Positions 33,995-42,795 of a stretch of 64,000 bases of DNA are shown piece after piece. Source of the DNA: QHXQ01 sp036389395. GTDB taxonomy: Bacteria; Acidobacteriota; Blastocatellia; Pyrinomonadales; Pyrinomonadaceae. The stretch's first letter is position 1. The number at the start of each line of letters is the position of its first letter. The translations under genes were made by a program, and so were the position numbers. The stretch lies in assembly GCA_036389395.1 (NCBI GenBank), contig DASVPY010000085.1:134021-198020 (forward strand). Direction: 5' to 3'. A model generated the notes under the pieces. The model was not told the DNA's origin. It worked only from the letters and a program-made list of their open reading frames with translations, and did not search any database.

Positions 33995-35299
33995 TCAGCG
34001 CGGCGCGCCGGGCAGGCGCTTGAGGCTGCCGTCGCCGCTCGTGCGCGAGGCGGCCCGGACGCGCTCAACCTGCGCGAACACGCGCAGCAGGTTCTCGCCC
34101 AAGACCTTGCGCACGTCCTGCTCGCTGTAGCCGCGCTTCAGCAGTTCGTAAGTCAGGTTCGGCAGCTTCGAGATGTCCTCCATGCCTTCGGGCAGGTCGG
34201 GCACGCCGTCGAAGTCCGAGCCGATGCCGACGTGGTCTACGCCGGCCACCTTGGCGATGTGGTCGAAGTGATCGACGAGGACGGAGAGCGGCACTTTCGG
34301 GATGGGGTTGGCGTCCGTCAACTTCTGCAACTCTTCGGCCAGCCGCTTGGGGTCGTCCTTGTACTGCGCGCGCAGCGCGTCCGCCTGCGGCTTGAGCCGC
34401 TCGGTGCGCGCGTTCTCCGCCGCGTTGTACTCGGCGCTGATGAAGGCCGGGTAGAAGTTGACCATGACGACGCCGCCGTTCTGCGCGATGCGGCGCAGGA
34501 GATCGTCGGGGATGTTGCGCGGGTGGTTGGCGAGCGCGCGCGCCGACGAGTGCGAGGCGATGATCGGCGCGGTCGAAACGTCGAGCACGTCCGACATGGT
34601 CTTGTCCGAGACGTGCGACACGTCCACGAGCATCCCCAAGCGGTTCATCTCGCGGACGACCTCTTTGCCGAACTCGGTCAGGCCGTTGTGCTTCGCCTCG
34701 TCGCGCGCCGAGTCGGCCCAGTCGTTCGTGTTGTTGTGCGTGAGCGTCATGTAGCGGACGCCGAGGCGGTAGAAGTCGCGCAGGGCGAAGAGCGAGTTCT
34801 CAATCGCGTGCCCGCCCTCGATGCCCATGAGCGCGGCGACCTTGCCCTCCTTCTTCGCGCGCCGGATGTCGGCGACCGAATAGGCGAGCATGAGCTGCTG
34901 CGGGTAGCGCTCGGCCGAGCGGTAGACCCAGTCGATCTGCTCCATGGCGCGGCGGGCCGAGCCGCCCTCTTTCGCGTACTTCTTGTCCACGTAGATGGAG
35001 AAGAACTCGGCGGTCAGCCCGCCCGCCTTCATGCGCGCCAGGTCGGTGTGGTACTTGCCGACCGACGACACGCCGATGTCGTAGTCCTCGTCCTCCATCA
35101 TCGTCGTGATGTCGTTGTGCGTGTCCACGACGATTGAGGAGCGGTGCAGCTTCAAGGCCTTCTGCCAGAGCTTTTCGTCGCGCGCGCCGGGCAGCGCGGG
35201 CACGTTGCGCTCCTTGACGGTGGCGGGCGCGGGCGTCTGCGCCGGGCTGACGACGAAGGTGCAGAGGAGACAGACCAGGGCGAGCGTGCGCTTGTTCAT
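33995..35299 (-). CDS. Membrane dipeptidase (peptidase family M19)
   Basis: The 434-residue secreted protein has a signal peptide (TLALVCLLCTFVVSPAQ) and the renal-dipeptidase fold. Zinc and active-site segments: IVVDTHNDITTMM (HxD), LMGIEGGHAIEN (bridging Glu), LGMLVDVSHVSDKT, PIIASHSSARALANHPRNIPDD, and near the end DHVGIGSDFDGVPDLPEGMED. It would hydrolyse dipeptides in the periplasm. ATG 35299 is chosen because it begins the signal peptide; an in-frame upstream start lies in the divergent acs promoter region. Confidence 0.93.
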   Translation of the reverse strand: MNKRTLALVCLLCTFVVSPAQTPAPATVKERNVPALPGARDEKLWQKALKLHRSSIVVDTHNDITTMMEDEDYDIGVSSVGKYHTDLARMKAGGLTAEFFSIYVDKKYAKEGGSARRAMEQIDWVYRSAERYPQQLMLAYSVADIRRAKKEGKVAALMGIEGGHAIENSLFALRDFYRLGVRYMTLTHNNTNDWADSARDEAKHNGLTEFGKEVVREMNRLGMLVDVSHVSDKTMSDVLDVSTAPIIASHSSARALANHPRNIPDDLLRRIAQNGGVVMVNFYPAFISAEYNAAENARTERLKPQADALRAQYKDDPKRLAEELQKLTDANPIPKVPLSVLVDHFDHIAKVAGVDHVGIGSDFDGVPDLPEGMEDISKLPNLTYELLKRGYSEQDVRKVLGENLLRVFAQVERVRAASRTSGDGSLKRLPGAPR

Positions 35300-35367
35300 G
35301 GCGAGAAGATTTACCACAGCGGCGCGCGGGCACAAAACGCGCGGGCGGCGCGGCCGCGGCTTGCGCC

Positions 35368-35395
35368 TAGACATCGGCGGCGTTCACCGTATAAT
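35368..35395 (+). promoter_or_regulatory. Sigma-70-type promoter of acs
   Basis: TAGACA at 35368-35373 and a perfect TATAAT at 35390-35395, separated by 16 bases, lie 52 bases upstream of the acs ATG in the divergent gap with the dipeptidase gene. It predicts a leader of about 45 nt and rules out ATG 35394 as a start because it would lie in the -10 box. Confidence 0.72.
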
Positions 35396-35447
35396 GCCGT
35401 CCGTATTCTTTCCCCGAACAAGGTTCAAGGAGCGCGAGCCGCCGGTC

Positions 35448-37406
35448 ATGTCCACGCCGACCTCGAACATCGAATCCGTCTTGCACGAGGAGCGCATCTT
35501 CGCGCCGCCGCCGGAGTTCTCGGCGCGCGCCCACGTCGGCTCGATGCGCGACCTGGAGAAGCTGCGCGAAGAGGCCGAACGCGACCCCGAAGCCTTCTGG
35601 GCGCGCATGGCCGAGGAGTTGTCCTGGTTCAAACGCTGGGACACGGTGCTGAAGTGGGAGCCGCCGCACGCCGAGTGGTTCACGGGCGGCGAGTTGAACA
35701 TCTCTTACAACTGCCTCGACCGGCACTTAACGTCGTGGCGGCGCAACAAGGCCGCGATCATCTGGGAGGGCGAGCCGGGCGAGCAGCGCACGCTCACCTA
35801 CCAACAACTGCACCGCGAGGTCTGCCGCTTCGCCAACGTGCTGAAGCGCGCGGGCGTCGCGCGCGGCGACCGCGTGGCGCTCTACCTGCCGCTCGTGCCG
35901 GAGTTGGCGATTGCCATGCTCGCCTGCGCGCGCGTCGGCGCGACGCACTCCGTCGTCTTCGCCGGCTTCTCGGCCGACGCGTTGAAGGATCGGATCAACG
36001 ACGCGGGCTGCAAGGTCATCGTCACGGCCGACGGCTCGTACCGGCGCGGCACGGAGGTCAAACTCAAGCCCGCCGTGGACGAGGCGCTCAAGCACACGCC
36101 GACGGTTGAGACGTGCATCGTCGTGCGCCGCACGAACACGAACGTGCGGATGCAGTTGGGGCGCGACCACTGGTGGCACGAGTGGATGGAGGCGGCGGCG
36201 GCCGACTGCGCGCCCGAAGAGTTGCCGAGCGAGCACCCGCTCTTCATCCTCTACACGTCGGGCACGACGGGCAAGCCCAAAGGCATCCTGCACACGACCG
36301 CCGGCTACCTGCTCTACACGCACCTGACGACCAAGTGGGTCTTCGATCTGAAAGAGGAAGACATCTACTGGTGTACGGCCGACATCGGCTGGGTGACGGG
36401 GCACTCTTACGTCGTCTACGGGCCGCTCTCGAACGGCGCGACCGTCTTGATGTACGAGGGCGCGCCGAACTACCCCGAACCGGATCGCTTCTGGGACATG
36501 ATCGAGCGCCACCGCGTCAACATCTTCTACACCGCGCCCACCGCCATCCGCGCCTTCATCAAGTGGGGCGAGCAGTGGCCGCGCCGGCACGACCTCACCA
36601 GCTTGCGCCTGCTCGGCACGGTCGGCGAGCCGATCAACCCCGAGGCGTGGATGTGGTACCGCGAGACCATCGGCGGCGGGCGCTGCCCCATCGTGGATAC
36701 GTGGTGGCAGACCGAGACGGGCGGCATCATGATCTCGCCGCTGCCCGGCGCGACGCCGACCAAGCCCGGCTCCGCCACCAAGCCCCTGCCCGGCATCAGC
36801 GCCGACATCATGACCAAGACGGGCGAGGCCGTGCCCGACAACATCGGCGGCTACCTCGTCGTCAAGCGCCCCTGGCCCGCGATGTTGCGCACGATCTGGG
36901 GCGACGACGAGCGCTACCGGCAGACGTACTTCGGCGAGATCGAGGGCGTCTACTTCGCGGGCGACGGCGCGCGCCGCGACCCGGACGGCTATTACTGGAT
37001 AATGGGGCGCGTTGATGATGTCATTAACGTAAGCGGCCACCGTCTGGGCACGATGGAGATCGAGAGCGCGCTCGTCTCGCACGAGGCGGTCGCGGAGGCC
37101 GCCGTCGTCGGCCGGCCCGACGACTTGAAGGGGCAGGCGGTCGTCGCCTTCGTCACGCTCGAAGGCACGCGCCAGGCGACGGAGCAGTTGAAGGACGACC
37201 TGCGCCGGCACGTCGCCAAAGAGATCGGCGCGCTGGCGAAGCCGGACGACATACGCTTCACGGACGCGCTGCCGAAGACGCGCTCCGGCAAGATCATGCG
37301 CCGGCTCTTGCGCGAGATCGCCGCCAGCGGCGCGGTCGCCGGCGACGTGACCACGCTCGAAGACTTCTCCGTGCTCGAACGCCTCCGCACGCCGGAGGAA
37401 GAATGA
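35448..37406 (+). CDS. acs: Acetyl-CoA synthetase (AMP-forming)
   Basis: The 652-residue enzyme activates acetate to acetyl-CoA through acetyl-AMP. Length and motifs are those of the family: FAGFSADALKDRI, the P-loop YTSGTTGKPKG, the acetate pocket around WVTGHSYVVYGPL, TWWQTETGG, DGYYWIMGRVDDVINVSGHRLGTMEIE hinge, and the C-terminal PKTRSGKIMRRLLR with the catalytic lysine that is acetylated by Pat-type enzymes in other bacteria. ATG 35448 (MSTPTSNIES) lies downstream of a good promoter; AAGGAG precedes it at a rather long spacing. It is divergent from the dipeptidase gene. Confidence 0.96.
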   Translation: MSTPTSNIESVLHEERIFAPPPEFSARAHVGSMRDLEKLREEAERDPEAFWARMAEELSWFKRWDTVLKWEPPHAEWFTGGELNISYNCLDRHLTSWRRNKAAIIWEGEPGEQRTLTYQQLHREVCRFANVLKRAGVARGDRVALYLPLVPELAIAMLACARVGATHSVVFAGFSADALKDRINDAGCKVIVTADGSYRRGTEVKLKPAVDEALKHTPTVETCIVVRRTNTNVRMQLGRDHWWHEWMEAAAADCAPEELPSEHPLFILYTSGTTGKPKGILHTTAGYLLYTHLTTKWVFDLKEEDIYWCTADIGWVTGHSYVVYGPLSNGATVLMYEGAPNYPEPDRFWDMIERHRVNIFYTAPTAIRAFIKWGEQWPRRHDLTSLRLLGTVGEPINPEAWMWYRETIGGGRCPIVDTWWQTETGGIMISPLPGATPTKPGSATKPLPGISADIMTKTGEAVPDNIGGYLVVKRPWPAMLRTIWGDDERYRQTYFGEIEGVYFAGDGARRDPDGYYWIMGRVDDVINVSGHRLGTMEIESALVSHEAVAEAAVVGRPDDLKGQAVVAFVTLEGTRQATEQLKDDLRRHVAKEIGALAKPDDIRFTDALPKTRSGKIMRRLLREIAASGAVAGDVTTLEDFSVLERLRTPEEE

Positions 37407-37408
37407 AA

Positions 37409-37506
37409 GGAAGGGCTGAGGGCTGAGGGCTGAGGGCTGAAGAGCAGACCGCTCGACGGGAGCGACGCTCTCTTCATCCCTCATCCCTCAGCCCTCAGCC
37501 CTCATC
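37409..37506. repeat. Inverted heptamer repeat (unit GGCTGAG / GATGAGG)
   Basis: Left arm 37409-37446 (GAGGGCT units) begins three bases after the acs stop. Right arm 37470-37506 (CATCCCT and CAGCCCT units) ends five bases before the next start codon. The two arms are complementary but mix two related units. Confidence 0.83.
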
Positions 37507-37511
37507 GAACT

Positions 37512-37895
37512 ATGGCTTTGAGCTACGCGAATGAGCAGCGGTCGGGGCCGCGCTACGTGGTGAGTCTGCCGGTGCGGGCCGAGTGGGACGACGAGGAGTC
37601 GGGCGAGCATGTGGTGATCGAGGGCGAGACGGAGAACGTCGGCCCGGCGGGCGCGCTCGTGCACCTGCACCAGTTGCCGGGCGTCGGCAGCCGCGTGCAG
37701 TTGGCGGTGCTGGACGAGAAGGCGGGCAGCACGAAGTTGACGACGGTGGCGGAGGTCTTGCGCGTCGAGCGCAACCCCGCGCAGCCGCTCGCGGCGCTGC
37801 AACTGATGAACGCCAGCGACGAGTGGCGCGGGCTGGTCTGGGAGCACGCCGCCTACCTCAGCTCGCTGCCCGACGACACGTACGAAGAAGACTGA
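37512..37895 (+). CDS. PilZ-domain-like protein
   Basis: The 127-residue protein looks like a single PilZ domain, a c-di-GMP-binding beta-barrel. It has the arginine pair in NEQRSGPRYVVSLPVRAEW (RxxxR at residues 10-14) and a second motif TENVGPAGALVHL, which departs from the usual D/N-x-S-x-x-G in having Gly for Ser. The end is acidic (PDDTYEED). A diguanylate cyclase lies at 50.8 kb. No Shine-Dalgarno is visible because a repeat arm ends just before ATG 37512. Function is inferred from the motif pattern only. Confidence 0.72.
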   Translation: MALSYANEQRSGPRYVVSLPVRAEWDDEESGEHVVIEGETENVGPAGALVHLHQLPGVGSRVQLAVLDEKAGSTKLTTVAEVLRVERNPAQPLAALQLMNASDEWRGLVWEHAAYLSSLPDDTYEED

Positions 37896-37899
37896 AAGA

Positions 37900-38016
37900 C
37901 TGTCCGTTGTCCGTAGTTAGTTGTCCGTTGTTTCTGTGACGGAGGCTGAAGGCTGAAACCGAAACGCGCGAACGACGTAGAAGAACGACGGACAACGGAC
38001 AACTGACTACGGACAG
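37900..38016. repeat. Inverted heptamer repeat (unit TTGTCCG)
   Basis: Left arm 37900-37931 and right arm 37988-38016 share TTGTCCG units and an off-pattern TAGTTAGT/ACTGACTA block; the left arm has one extra unit. The right arm ends seven bases before the GTG start of the permease gene. Same family as 32394-32511. Confidence 0.87.
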
Positions 38017-38022
38017 CTTTTA

Positions 38023-39312
38023 GTGCAGACCGAGACGCAGGCGGGGCAGCGGCCGGAGCGGGCCGCGCAGGCGACGGCGCAGGCCGCCGCGGCGGCGGCC
38101 GAGGCCGCCTCGTCCGAGGCCCAGGCCGCCTCGTCGCAGGCGCAGGCCACCACGTCGCAGACGCGCTCGATCCTGCGGCTGCTGCTGCTCATCAACCTGT
38201 CGGTGCTCGGCGTCGTCGCGCTCATCTGGGCGCTCTACAAGCTGACGAGCGTGCTGCTGCTGCTCGTCCTCTCGGTCTTCTTCGCCTACCTGATCGCGCC
38301 GCTGGTCGAGTTGACGCACCGCCCCTACACGCTGCGCGGGCGGCGGCGCATGATGCCGCGCGCGCTCGCCATCGGCGTCGTCTACCTGGGTCTGTTCGGG
38401 ACGCTGTTCGGCGTCGTCGCGCTGCTGCTGCCCGTGGTCAGCGACCAGCTCACGCAGTTGGCGCAGGCCGCGCCCGCCTACCTGCGCAGCGTGCAGGCGC
38501 GGGCGCAGAGCTGGCAGATGTTCTACGAGCGGGCGCGGCTGCCGCCGAACGTGCGCGACTACATCAGCACGACCGTGGCGCGCGCCTTCGAGGGCGTCAG
38601 CGCCAACGCCAGCGCGACCCTGTTCCGCGCCGCCGGCCTCCTGGCCTACGTGCCGTGGCTCGTCCTGATCCCGATCCTCGCCTTCTTCCTCTTGAAAGAC
38701 GCGGACACGTTCCGCCGCTCGGCCTTGCAGATGCTGCCGCGCGGGCGGCTGCGCTGGCGCGGCGACGAACTGTTCCAGGACGTGAACTCGACGCTCGCCG
38801 CCTACATCCGCGCGCAGTTGATCGCGTGCCTGCTCATCGGCACGCTCTGCACGGTGGGCTTCCTGGTGATCGGCGTCCCTTACGCGGTGGTGCTGGGGAT
38901 CGTGGCGGGGCTGCTGGAGTTCATCCCGCTGGTCGGGCCGCTCACGGTGGCGGTGCTGGCGGTGCTGCTCGCCAGCTTCCACTCGGGCCAGCAGGCGCTC
39001 GTCGTCTTCCTCTTCCTCGTCGTGCTGCGCATCGTCCACGACTACGTGACCTACCCGCGCATCATCGGCCAAGGCATACACCTGCACCCGCTCGCCGTCA
39101 TCCTCGCCATCCTGTGCGGCGCGGAGCTGGCGGGCATCGCCGGCATCTTCCTCGCCATCCCCGTCATCGCCATCATCTCCGTCACCTACCGCCACTGGCT
39201 CGAACACCGCGGCGCGGACAAAGGCCTCGTCGCCACGCTCTTAGAACAGAACGCCGCCGCCGCCGCCGAGACGCAGCCCGCCCACGCCCAGCAACACACG
39301 CGCAAAGACTAA
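38023..39312 (+). CDS. AI-2E family transporter (PerM/TqsA type)
   Basis: The 429-residue membrane protein has an Ala/Gln/Ser-rich, probably helical N-terminus (about 1-45), then about eight hydrophobic segments in the arrangement of the AI-2E/PerM family: LLLLVLSVFFAYLIAPLVE near 78, a soluble helical loop in the middle, LVLIPILAFFLLKD, RAQLIACLLIGTLCTVGFLVIGVPYAVVLGIVAGLLEFIPLVGP and a late LHPLAVILAILCGAELAGIAGIFLAIPVIA. Members have been linked to export of autoinducer-2 or to Na+/H+ exchange; the substrate is unknown. The start is GTG 38023, right behind a repeat arm, without a visible Shine-Dalgarno. Confidence 0.9.
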   Translation: MQTETQAGQRPERAAQATAQAAAAAAEAASSEAQAASSQAQATTSQTRSILRLLLLINLSVLGVVALIWALYKLTSVLLLLVLSVFFAYLIAPLVELTHRPYTLRGRRRMMPRALAIGVVYLGLFGTLFGVVALLLPVVSDQLTQLAQAAPAYLRSVQARAQSWQMFYERARLPPNVRDYISTTVARAFEGVSANASATLFRAAGLLAYVPWLVLIPILAFFLLKDADTFRRSALQMLPRGRLRWRGDELFQDVNSTLAAYIRAQLIACLLIGTLCTVGFLVIGVPYAVVLGIVAGLLEFIPLVGPLTVAVLAVLLASFHSGQQALVVFLFLVVLRIVHDYVTYPRIIGQGIHLHPLAVILAILCGAELAGIAGIFLAIPVIAIISVTYRHWLEHRGADKGLVATLLEQNAAAAAETQPAHAQQHTRKD

Positions 39313-39315
39313 CGA

Positions 39316-39349
39316 GCCGGGGCGCGACCGAATTCGGTCGCGCCCCGGC
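39316..39349. terminator. Perfect 34-bp palindrome between convergent genes
   Basis: The sequence 39316-39349 is a loop-less perfect palindrome centred on GAATTC, with 17-bp half-sites. It lies between the convergent AI-2E transporter gene and carA and probably terminates both. No T-run follows, so it could also be a protein-binding site. Confidence 0.6.
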
Positions 39350-39371
39350 CCTCCATTGCCGCCGTTCGCGG

Positions 39372-40484
39372 CTAGCCGGCGACGACCGCTCTGCTCTGCT
39401 CCATCAGCTCGATGAAGCGGCGGAAGTGGTGTTCGGCGTCGTGCGGGCCGGGCGCGGCTTCGGGGTGGTATTGGACGGAGAAGACGGGCAGGCGCTTGTG
39501 GCGCAAGCCCTCGACGCAGTTGTCGTTGAGGTTGACGTGCGTCACCTCCACGTCCGCCGGCAGGCTCGCGGCGTCCACCGCGAAGCCGTGGTTGTGCGAC
39601 GTGATCTCGACCGTGCCCGCGCCGCGCTCCAACACGGGCTGGTTGCCGCCGCGGTGGCCGAAGCGCAGCTTGTAGGTGCGCGCGCCGAAGGCCCGCCCCA
39701 GCAGTTGGTGGCCGAAGCAGATGCCGAACACGGGCACGCCCGAATGGGTGACGCGCCTGATCTCTTCGATCACTTCGCTCATCGCCGCCGGGTCGCCGGG
39801 GCCGTTCGACAGGAAGATGCCGTCGGGGCGCAGGGCGAGCACTTCGGCCGCGGGCGTGCCCGCCGGCACGACCGTCAGCCGGCAGCCCAGCCGCGCGAAC
39901 TCGCGCAAAGAATTGCGCTTCACGCCGAAGTCGTAGCAGACGACGTGGAAACGCTCCACGCCTTCGGCCGGCACTTCGTAAGGGCGCTCGGTCGTGACGA
40001 CGCTCGCCAGCTCGCGGTTCTCCATCGGCGCGGCGGCGCGCGCCTTCGCAATTAAACTGTCGGCGTCCGTGTCCAACGACGACAGGCAGGCGCGCATCGC
40101 GCCGCGGTCGCGTATGTGGCGCACGAGCGCGCGCGTGTCCACGTGCTCGATGGCGGGGATGCGCCAGCGTTTCAGGTAGGCGTCGAGCGACTCCTCGGCG
40201 CGCCAGCTCGAAGTGGTGCGGCTCGCCTCGCGCACGACGAACGCCTCGACCCAGGGGCGGTCCGACTCCGCGTCGGCGGCGTTCACGCCGTAGTTGCCGA
40301 TCAGCGGATATGTCATGCAGACGATCTGCCCGGCGTAGGACGGATCGGTCAACACCTCCTGGTAGCCGGTCATCGAGGTGTTGAAGACCATCTCGCCGCA
40401 CACCTCGCCCGCCGCGCCCCACGCCCGCCCGCGAAACGTCCGCCCGTCCTCCAGCGCCAACAGCGCCGCCTTCGTCTCACTCAT
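39372..40484 (-). CDS. carA: Carbamoyl-phosphate synthase small subunit
   Basis: The 370-residue subunit supplies ammonia from glutamine for carbamoyl phosphate (arginine and pyrimidine synthesis). The N-terminal domain has GEMVFNTSMTGYQEVLTDPSYAGQIV; the C-terminal class I amidotransferase has LSNGPGDP, the nucleophile in GICFGHQ (Cys256, with Phe in place of the more usual Leu) and the His-Glu pair in YHPEAAPGPHD. ATG 40484 (MSETK) is the start; the frame stays open upstream only by running through a repeat arm. carB is not adjacent, since a convergent gene follows. Confidence 0.95.
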   Translation of the reverse strand: MSETKAALLALEDGRTFRGRAWGAAGEVCGEMVFNTSMTGYQEVLTDPSYAGQIVCMTYPLIGNYGVNAADAESDRPWVEAFVVREASRTTSSWRAEESLDAYLKRWRIPAIEHVDTRALVRHIRDRGAMRACLSSLDTDADSLIAKARAAAPMENRELASVVTTERPYEVPAEGVERFHVVCYDFGVKRNSLREFARLGCRLTVVPAGTPAAEVLALRPDGIFLSNGPGDPAAMSEVIEEIRRVTHSGVPVFGICFGHQLLGRAFGARTYKLRFGHRGGNQPVLERGAGTVEITSHNHGFAVDAASLPADVEVTHVNLNDNCVEGLRHKRLPVFSVQYHPEAAPGPHDAEHHFRRFIELMEQSRAVVAG

Positions 40485-40500
40485 ACCGATCACGATAACA

Positions 40501-40592
40501 GAAAAGCAGTGACGAGTGACAAGTGACGAGTGACGAGCTAAAAAACTTGTCTTTAACTCGTCACTTGTCACTCGTCACTCGTCACTGCTTTT
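40501..40592. repeat. Inverted heptamer repeat overlapping the M28 gene (unit GTGACGA)
   Basis: Left arm 40501-40540 and right arm 40555-40592 carry four GTGACGA-type units each and share an AAAAGCAGTGAC end. The variant GTGACAA unit is in position two in one arm and three in the other, so pairing has one mismatch and one wobble there. The right end encodes the last codons and TGA of the M28 peptidase. Confidence 0.87.
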
Positions 40593-42081
40593 GAACCCCG
40601 CGGCGGCCGGCTTGCCAGTCGGCCCATTGCTCGAAGGCGCGCATCTGCTCGTCGAGGTGGGTGGCGCGCAGGAGTTGTTCGACCTCGGCGCGGGCCTGGC
40701 GGCGGGCCGGGCGCTCCGGTGCGTCGGCGAGTGACCAGACGAGGGCGGCGGCGACGGCGGCGTTGCGCTTGGCCTCCGCGGCGTCCACCGCGTCGAGCGT
40801 GTCCGACTCGGCGTGGTAGTCGGGCAGGTAAGGCGCGCCGTCCTGGTTCGCCACGAGGTTCGGCACGCCGGAGAGCAGGAAGTCGTAGTTGTCCGTGCCG
40901 TCAATCGCGTCGGGCGGGTTGGCCGGGACGCCCAACCAGCCGACGGCGCGCAAGGCGTCCGCGACGGGGCGGCGCAACTCCTCGCGCCCGTTCAGGAAGA
41001 AGCCGGTCGTGCGCCCCGACCCGATGTCGAAGATGACGACCGCCGTGTGGTCGTCCAACTCCGCCGCGTGCCGGCGGACGTAGCCCGCCGAGCCGAACAT
41101 GCCCTGCTCTTCGCCGGTGAAGAGCGCGAAGCGGATCGTGCGGCGCGGGCGCAGGTTCAACTGTTTGACGGCGCGCGCCACGTCAATGACGAGCGCGACG
41201 TTGACGCCGTTGTCCTGCGCGCCCGTGCCCAAGTCCCAACTGTCGAGGTGCGCGCCGAGGAGCACGACCTCTTCGGGCCGCTCGCGCCCGCGTATCTCGG
41301 CGACGACGTTGCGCGCCGTGTACGCGCCGCCCGTCCGGTTCGCGAGGCTCAAACGCACCCGCACCTCGCCGCGCTCCGCGAGCCGCGCGAGCCGGGCCGC
41401 GTGCTCGCGCGCGACGACGGCGACGGGCATGGGCACGGGCCGCGCGTTGAAGTTGACGGGGTGGCGGTAGAGCAGCCCGCGCGGGCGCGTGGACTGTAGG
41501 AGCAAGGCCGCCACGCCCGCGCGCTCGGCCGCCGCCATGAGCGGCGCGTTGCGCAGGTACTCGCCGAAGAGATCGTCGAGCGTCTTCATCTCGCCCGAGG
41601 TGACGAGCGCGATTGCGCCGCGCGCACGCGCGCCGAGGCGCGCGAAGGCCGCCGCGCTCCCGTCGCCCGCGTTGACGACGCGCGCCACGAGCGGCCGACC
41701 GGCGGGCGTCGAAGGCGAGTAAGGTGCGGCCGCCAGCCGCACCGCGAACCGCTCCGGCGCGACGCACTCGGCCGCGGCGCGCTCGCCCAGCCACAGCGCC
41801 GGCACGTTGAACGGCTCGACGCGCACGTCGTCCGCGCCCGCCGCGCGCAGCTTCGCCGCGCCCCACTCGACCGCGCGCTCGCACGCGGCCGAGCCTGTCG
41901 GCCGCCCGCCGATCCGGTCGCACAACTCGCGCAGGTCTGCGAGCAGCGGCGTGTCGCCGACGGCGCGCGCGGCCAGGCGCGCGCCGGGCGTGTCGCGCTG
42001 CGCGCGCGCGCCGCCGACGGGCAAGAGTTGCGCGCCGACGAGCGCGAGGCACGCCACGGCGCAAGCGAAGATTCGGCCCAT
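40582..42081 (-). CDS. M28-family zinc peptidase
   Basis: The 499-residue secreted enzyme has a signal peptide (ACAVACLALVGAQLLPVGGARA), a PA domain at about 120-230, and an M28 aminopeptidase core: VVLLGAHLDSWDLGTGAQDNGVN (His and bridging Asp), FALFTGEEQGMFGS (catalytic and ligand Glu), IDGTDNYDF and PDYHAESDTLD (final His). It probably releases N-terminal residues from peptides in the periplasm or outside. The last residues (QKQ) and stop fall in the GTGACGA repeat. The next upstream gene lies 24 bases away on the same strand. Confidence 0.92.
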   Translation of the reverse strand: MGRIFACAVACLALVGAQLLPVGGARAQRDTPGARLAARAVGDTPLLADLRELCDRIGGRPTGSAACERAVEWGAAKLRAAGADDVRVEPFNVPALWLGERAAAECVAPERFAVRLAAAPYSPSTPAGRPLVARVVNAGDGSAAAFARLGARARGAIALVTSGEMKTLDDLFGEYLRNAPLMAAAERAGVAALLLQSTRPRGLLYRHPVNFNARPVPMPVAVVAREHAARLARLAERGEVRVRLSLANRTGGAYTARNVVAEIRGRERPEEVVLLGAHLDSWDLGTGAQDNGVNVALVIDVARAVKQLNLRPRRTIRFALFTGEEQGMFGSAGYVRRHAAELDDHTAVVIFDIGSGRTTGFFLNGREELRRPVADALRAVGWLGVPANPPDAIDGTDNYDFLLSGVPNLVANQDGAPYLPDYHAESDTLDAVDAAEAKRNAAVAAALVWSLADAPERPARRQARAEVEQLLRATHLDEQMRAFEQWADWQAGRRGVQKQ

Positions 42082-42105
42082 GCTGTCCTCCTTGGGTCGT
42101 GCGAC

Positions 42106-42705
42106 TCAACTGCCGGGCGCGGCGGCGGCTATCTCTTTCGCAAACTCCTGGAGCACGTCCTGCCCCGTCGCCTCGGACTTGAGCCGCGCGCCCGGCACGT
42201 CGTCCTGCACGCCGATGTCGAGCCAGAACATGAAGCGCCCTTTGACGAAGATGACGTTGCCGCGGCCCCACACGTAACCTTCGTCGCCCGCGGCGATGCT
42301 CGTCGGCTTCGGCCCGCGCAACCGCTCGCGCCCGATGAAATCGTCGAGGAACTTGTGGTTCTGCTCGCGCGTGTCGAACAGGTAGACCGCGACCTTCACG
42401 ACGCAAGCCAGCGGCACGTCTTCGGGCGTCCCTTTGTTGTCACGCTCGGCCGTCAGACATTTATGCGAACGCCAGAAGTGGATGGCGACGGTGCTGCTGG
42501 GCTTGTCGCCGGGCGGGGTGGCGGGCGGCACGGCGTCGTGCGTCCAGTCGGGCCGCAGTTCGCGCAGCCGGCTCACGAGTTGTTCGCCGAGGCCGGCGAG
42601 TTCTGGATCGAGTTCCTGTGCCGGCGTCTGCGCGCACGTCGGCAGACAAACCGCCAGGAGCAGGGCTAACGGAGCGAGCATACGGAGCATCTTCATGCGC
42701 GTCAT
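42106..42705 (-). CDS. Secreted protein of unknown function
   Basis: The product of about 199 residues has a signal peptide (MLAPLALLLAVCLPTCAQ) and a mature region with HFWRSHKCLTAERDN, a VKVAVYLFDTREQNHKFLDDFIGRER segment, and VIFVKGRFMFWLDIGVQDD near the end, consistent with a small alpha/beta domain. I recognise no family. It lies 24 bases upstream of the M28 peptidase gene on the same strand and is probably co-transcribed. Start choice is uncertain between ATG 42705 and ATG 42696; neither has a clear ribosome site. Confidence 0.7.
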   Translation of the reverse strand: MTRMKMLRMLAPLALLLAVCLPTCAQTPAQELDPELAGLGEQLVSRLRELRPDWTHDAVPPATPPGDKPSSTVAIHFWRSHKCLTAERDNKGTPEDVPLACVVKVAVYLFDTREQNHKFLDDFIGRERLRGPKPTSIAAGDEGYVWGRGNVIFVKGRFMFWLDIGVQDDVPGARLKSEATGQDVLQEFAKEIAAAAPGS

Positions 42706-42733
42706 AATTGACGGGGCGACGTTGCCGCCGCGG

Positions 42734-42778
42734 GGTAAAAGCGATCTGTGTTGACGCCGCATGGTAAAGCGATCTGTG
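42734..42778. repeat. Short direct repeat (GTAAAGCGATCTGTG type)
   Basis: GGTAAAAGCGATCTGTG at 42734-42750 and GGTAAAGCGATCTGTG at 42763-42778 lie 29 bases apart between the TPR membrane protein gene and the secreted-protein gene. They could be tandem regulator sites upstream of the latter. Confidence 0.6.
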
Positions 42779-42795
42779 GCGCGCGGCGCGGCGGC

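Noticed and set aside
33793..34023. 76-residue plus-strand frame in the hemW/dipeptidase gap
   Set aside because: It runs through the terminator and into the 3' end of the antisense dipeptidase gene and has no protein character.
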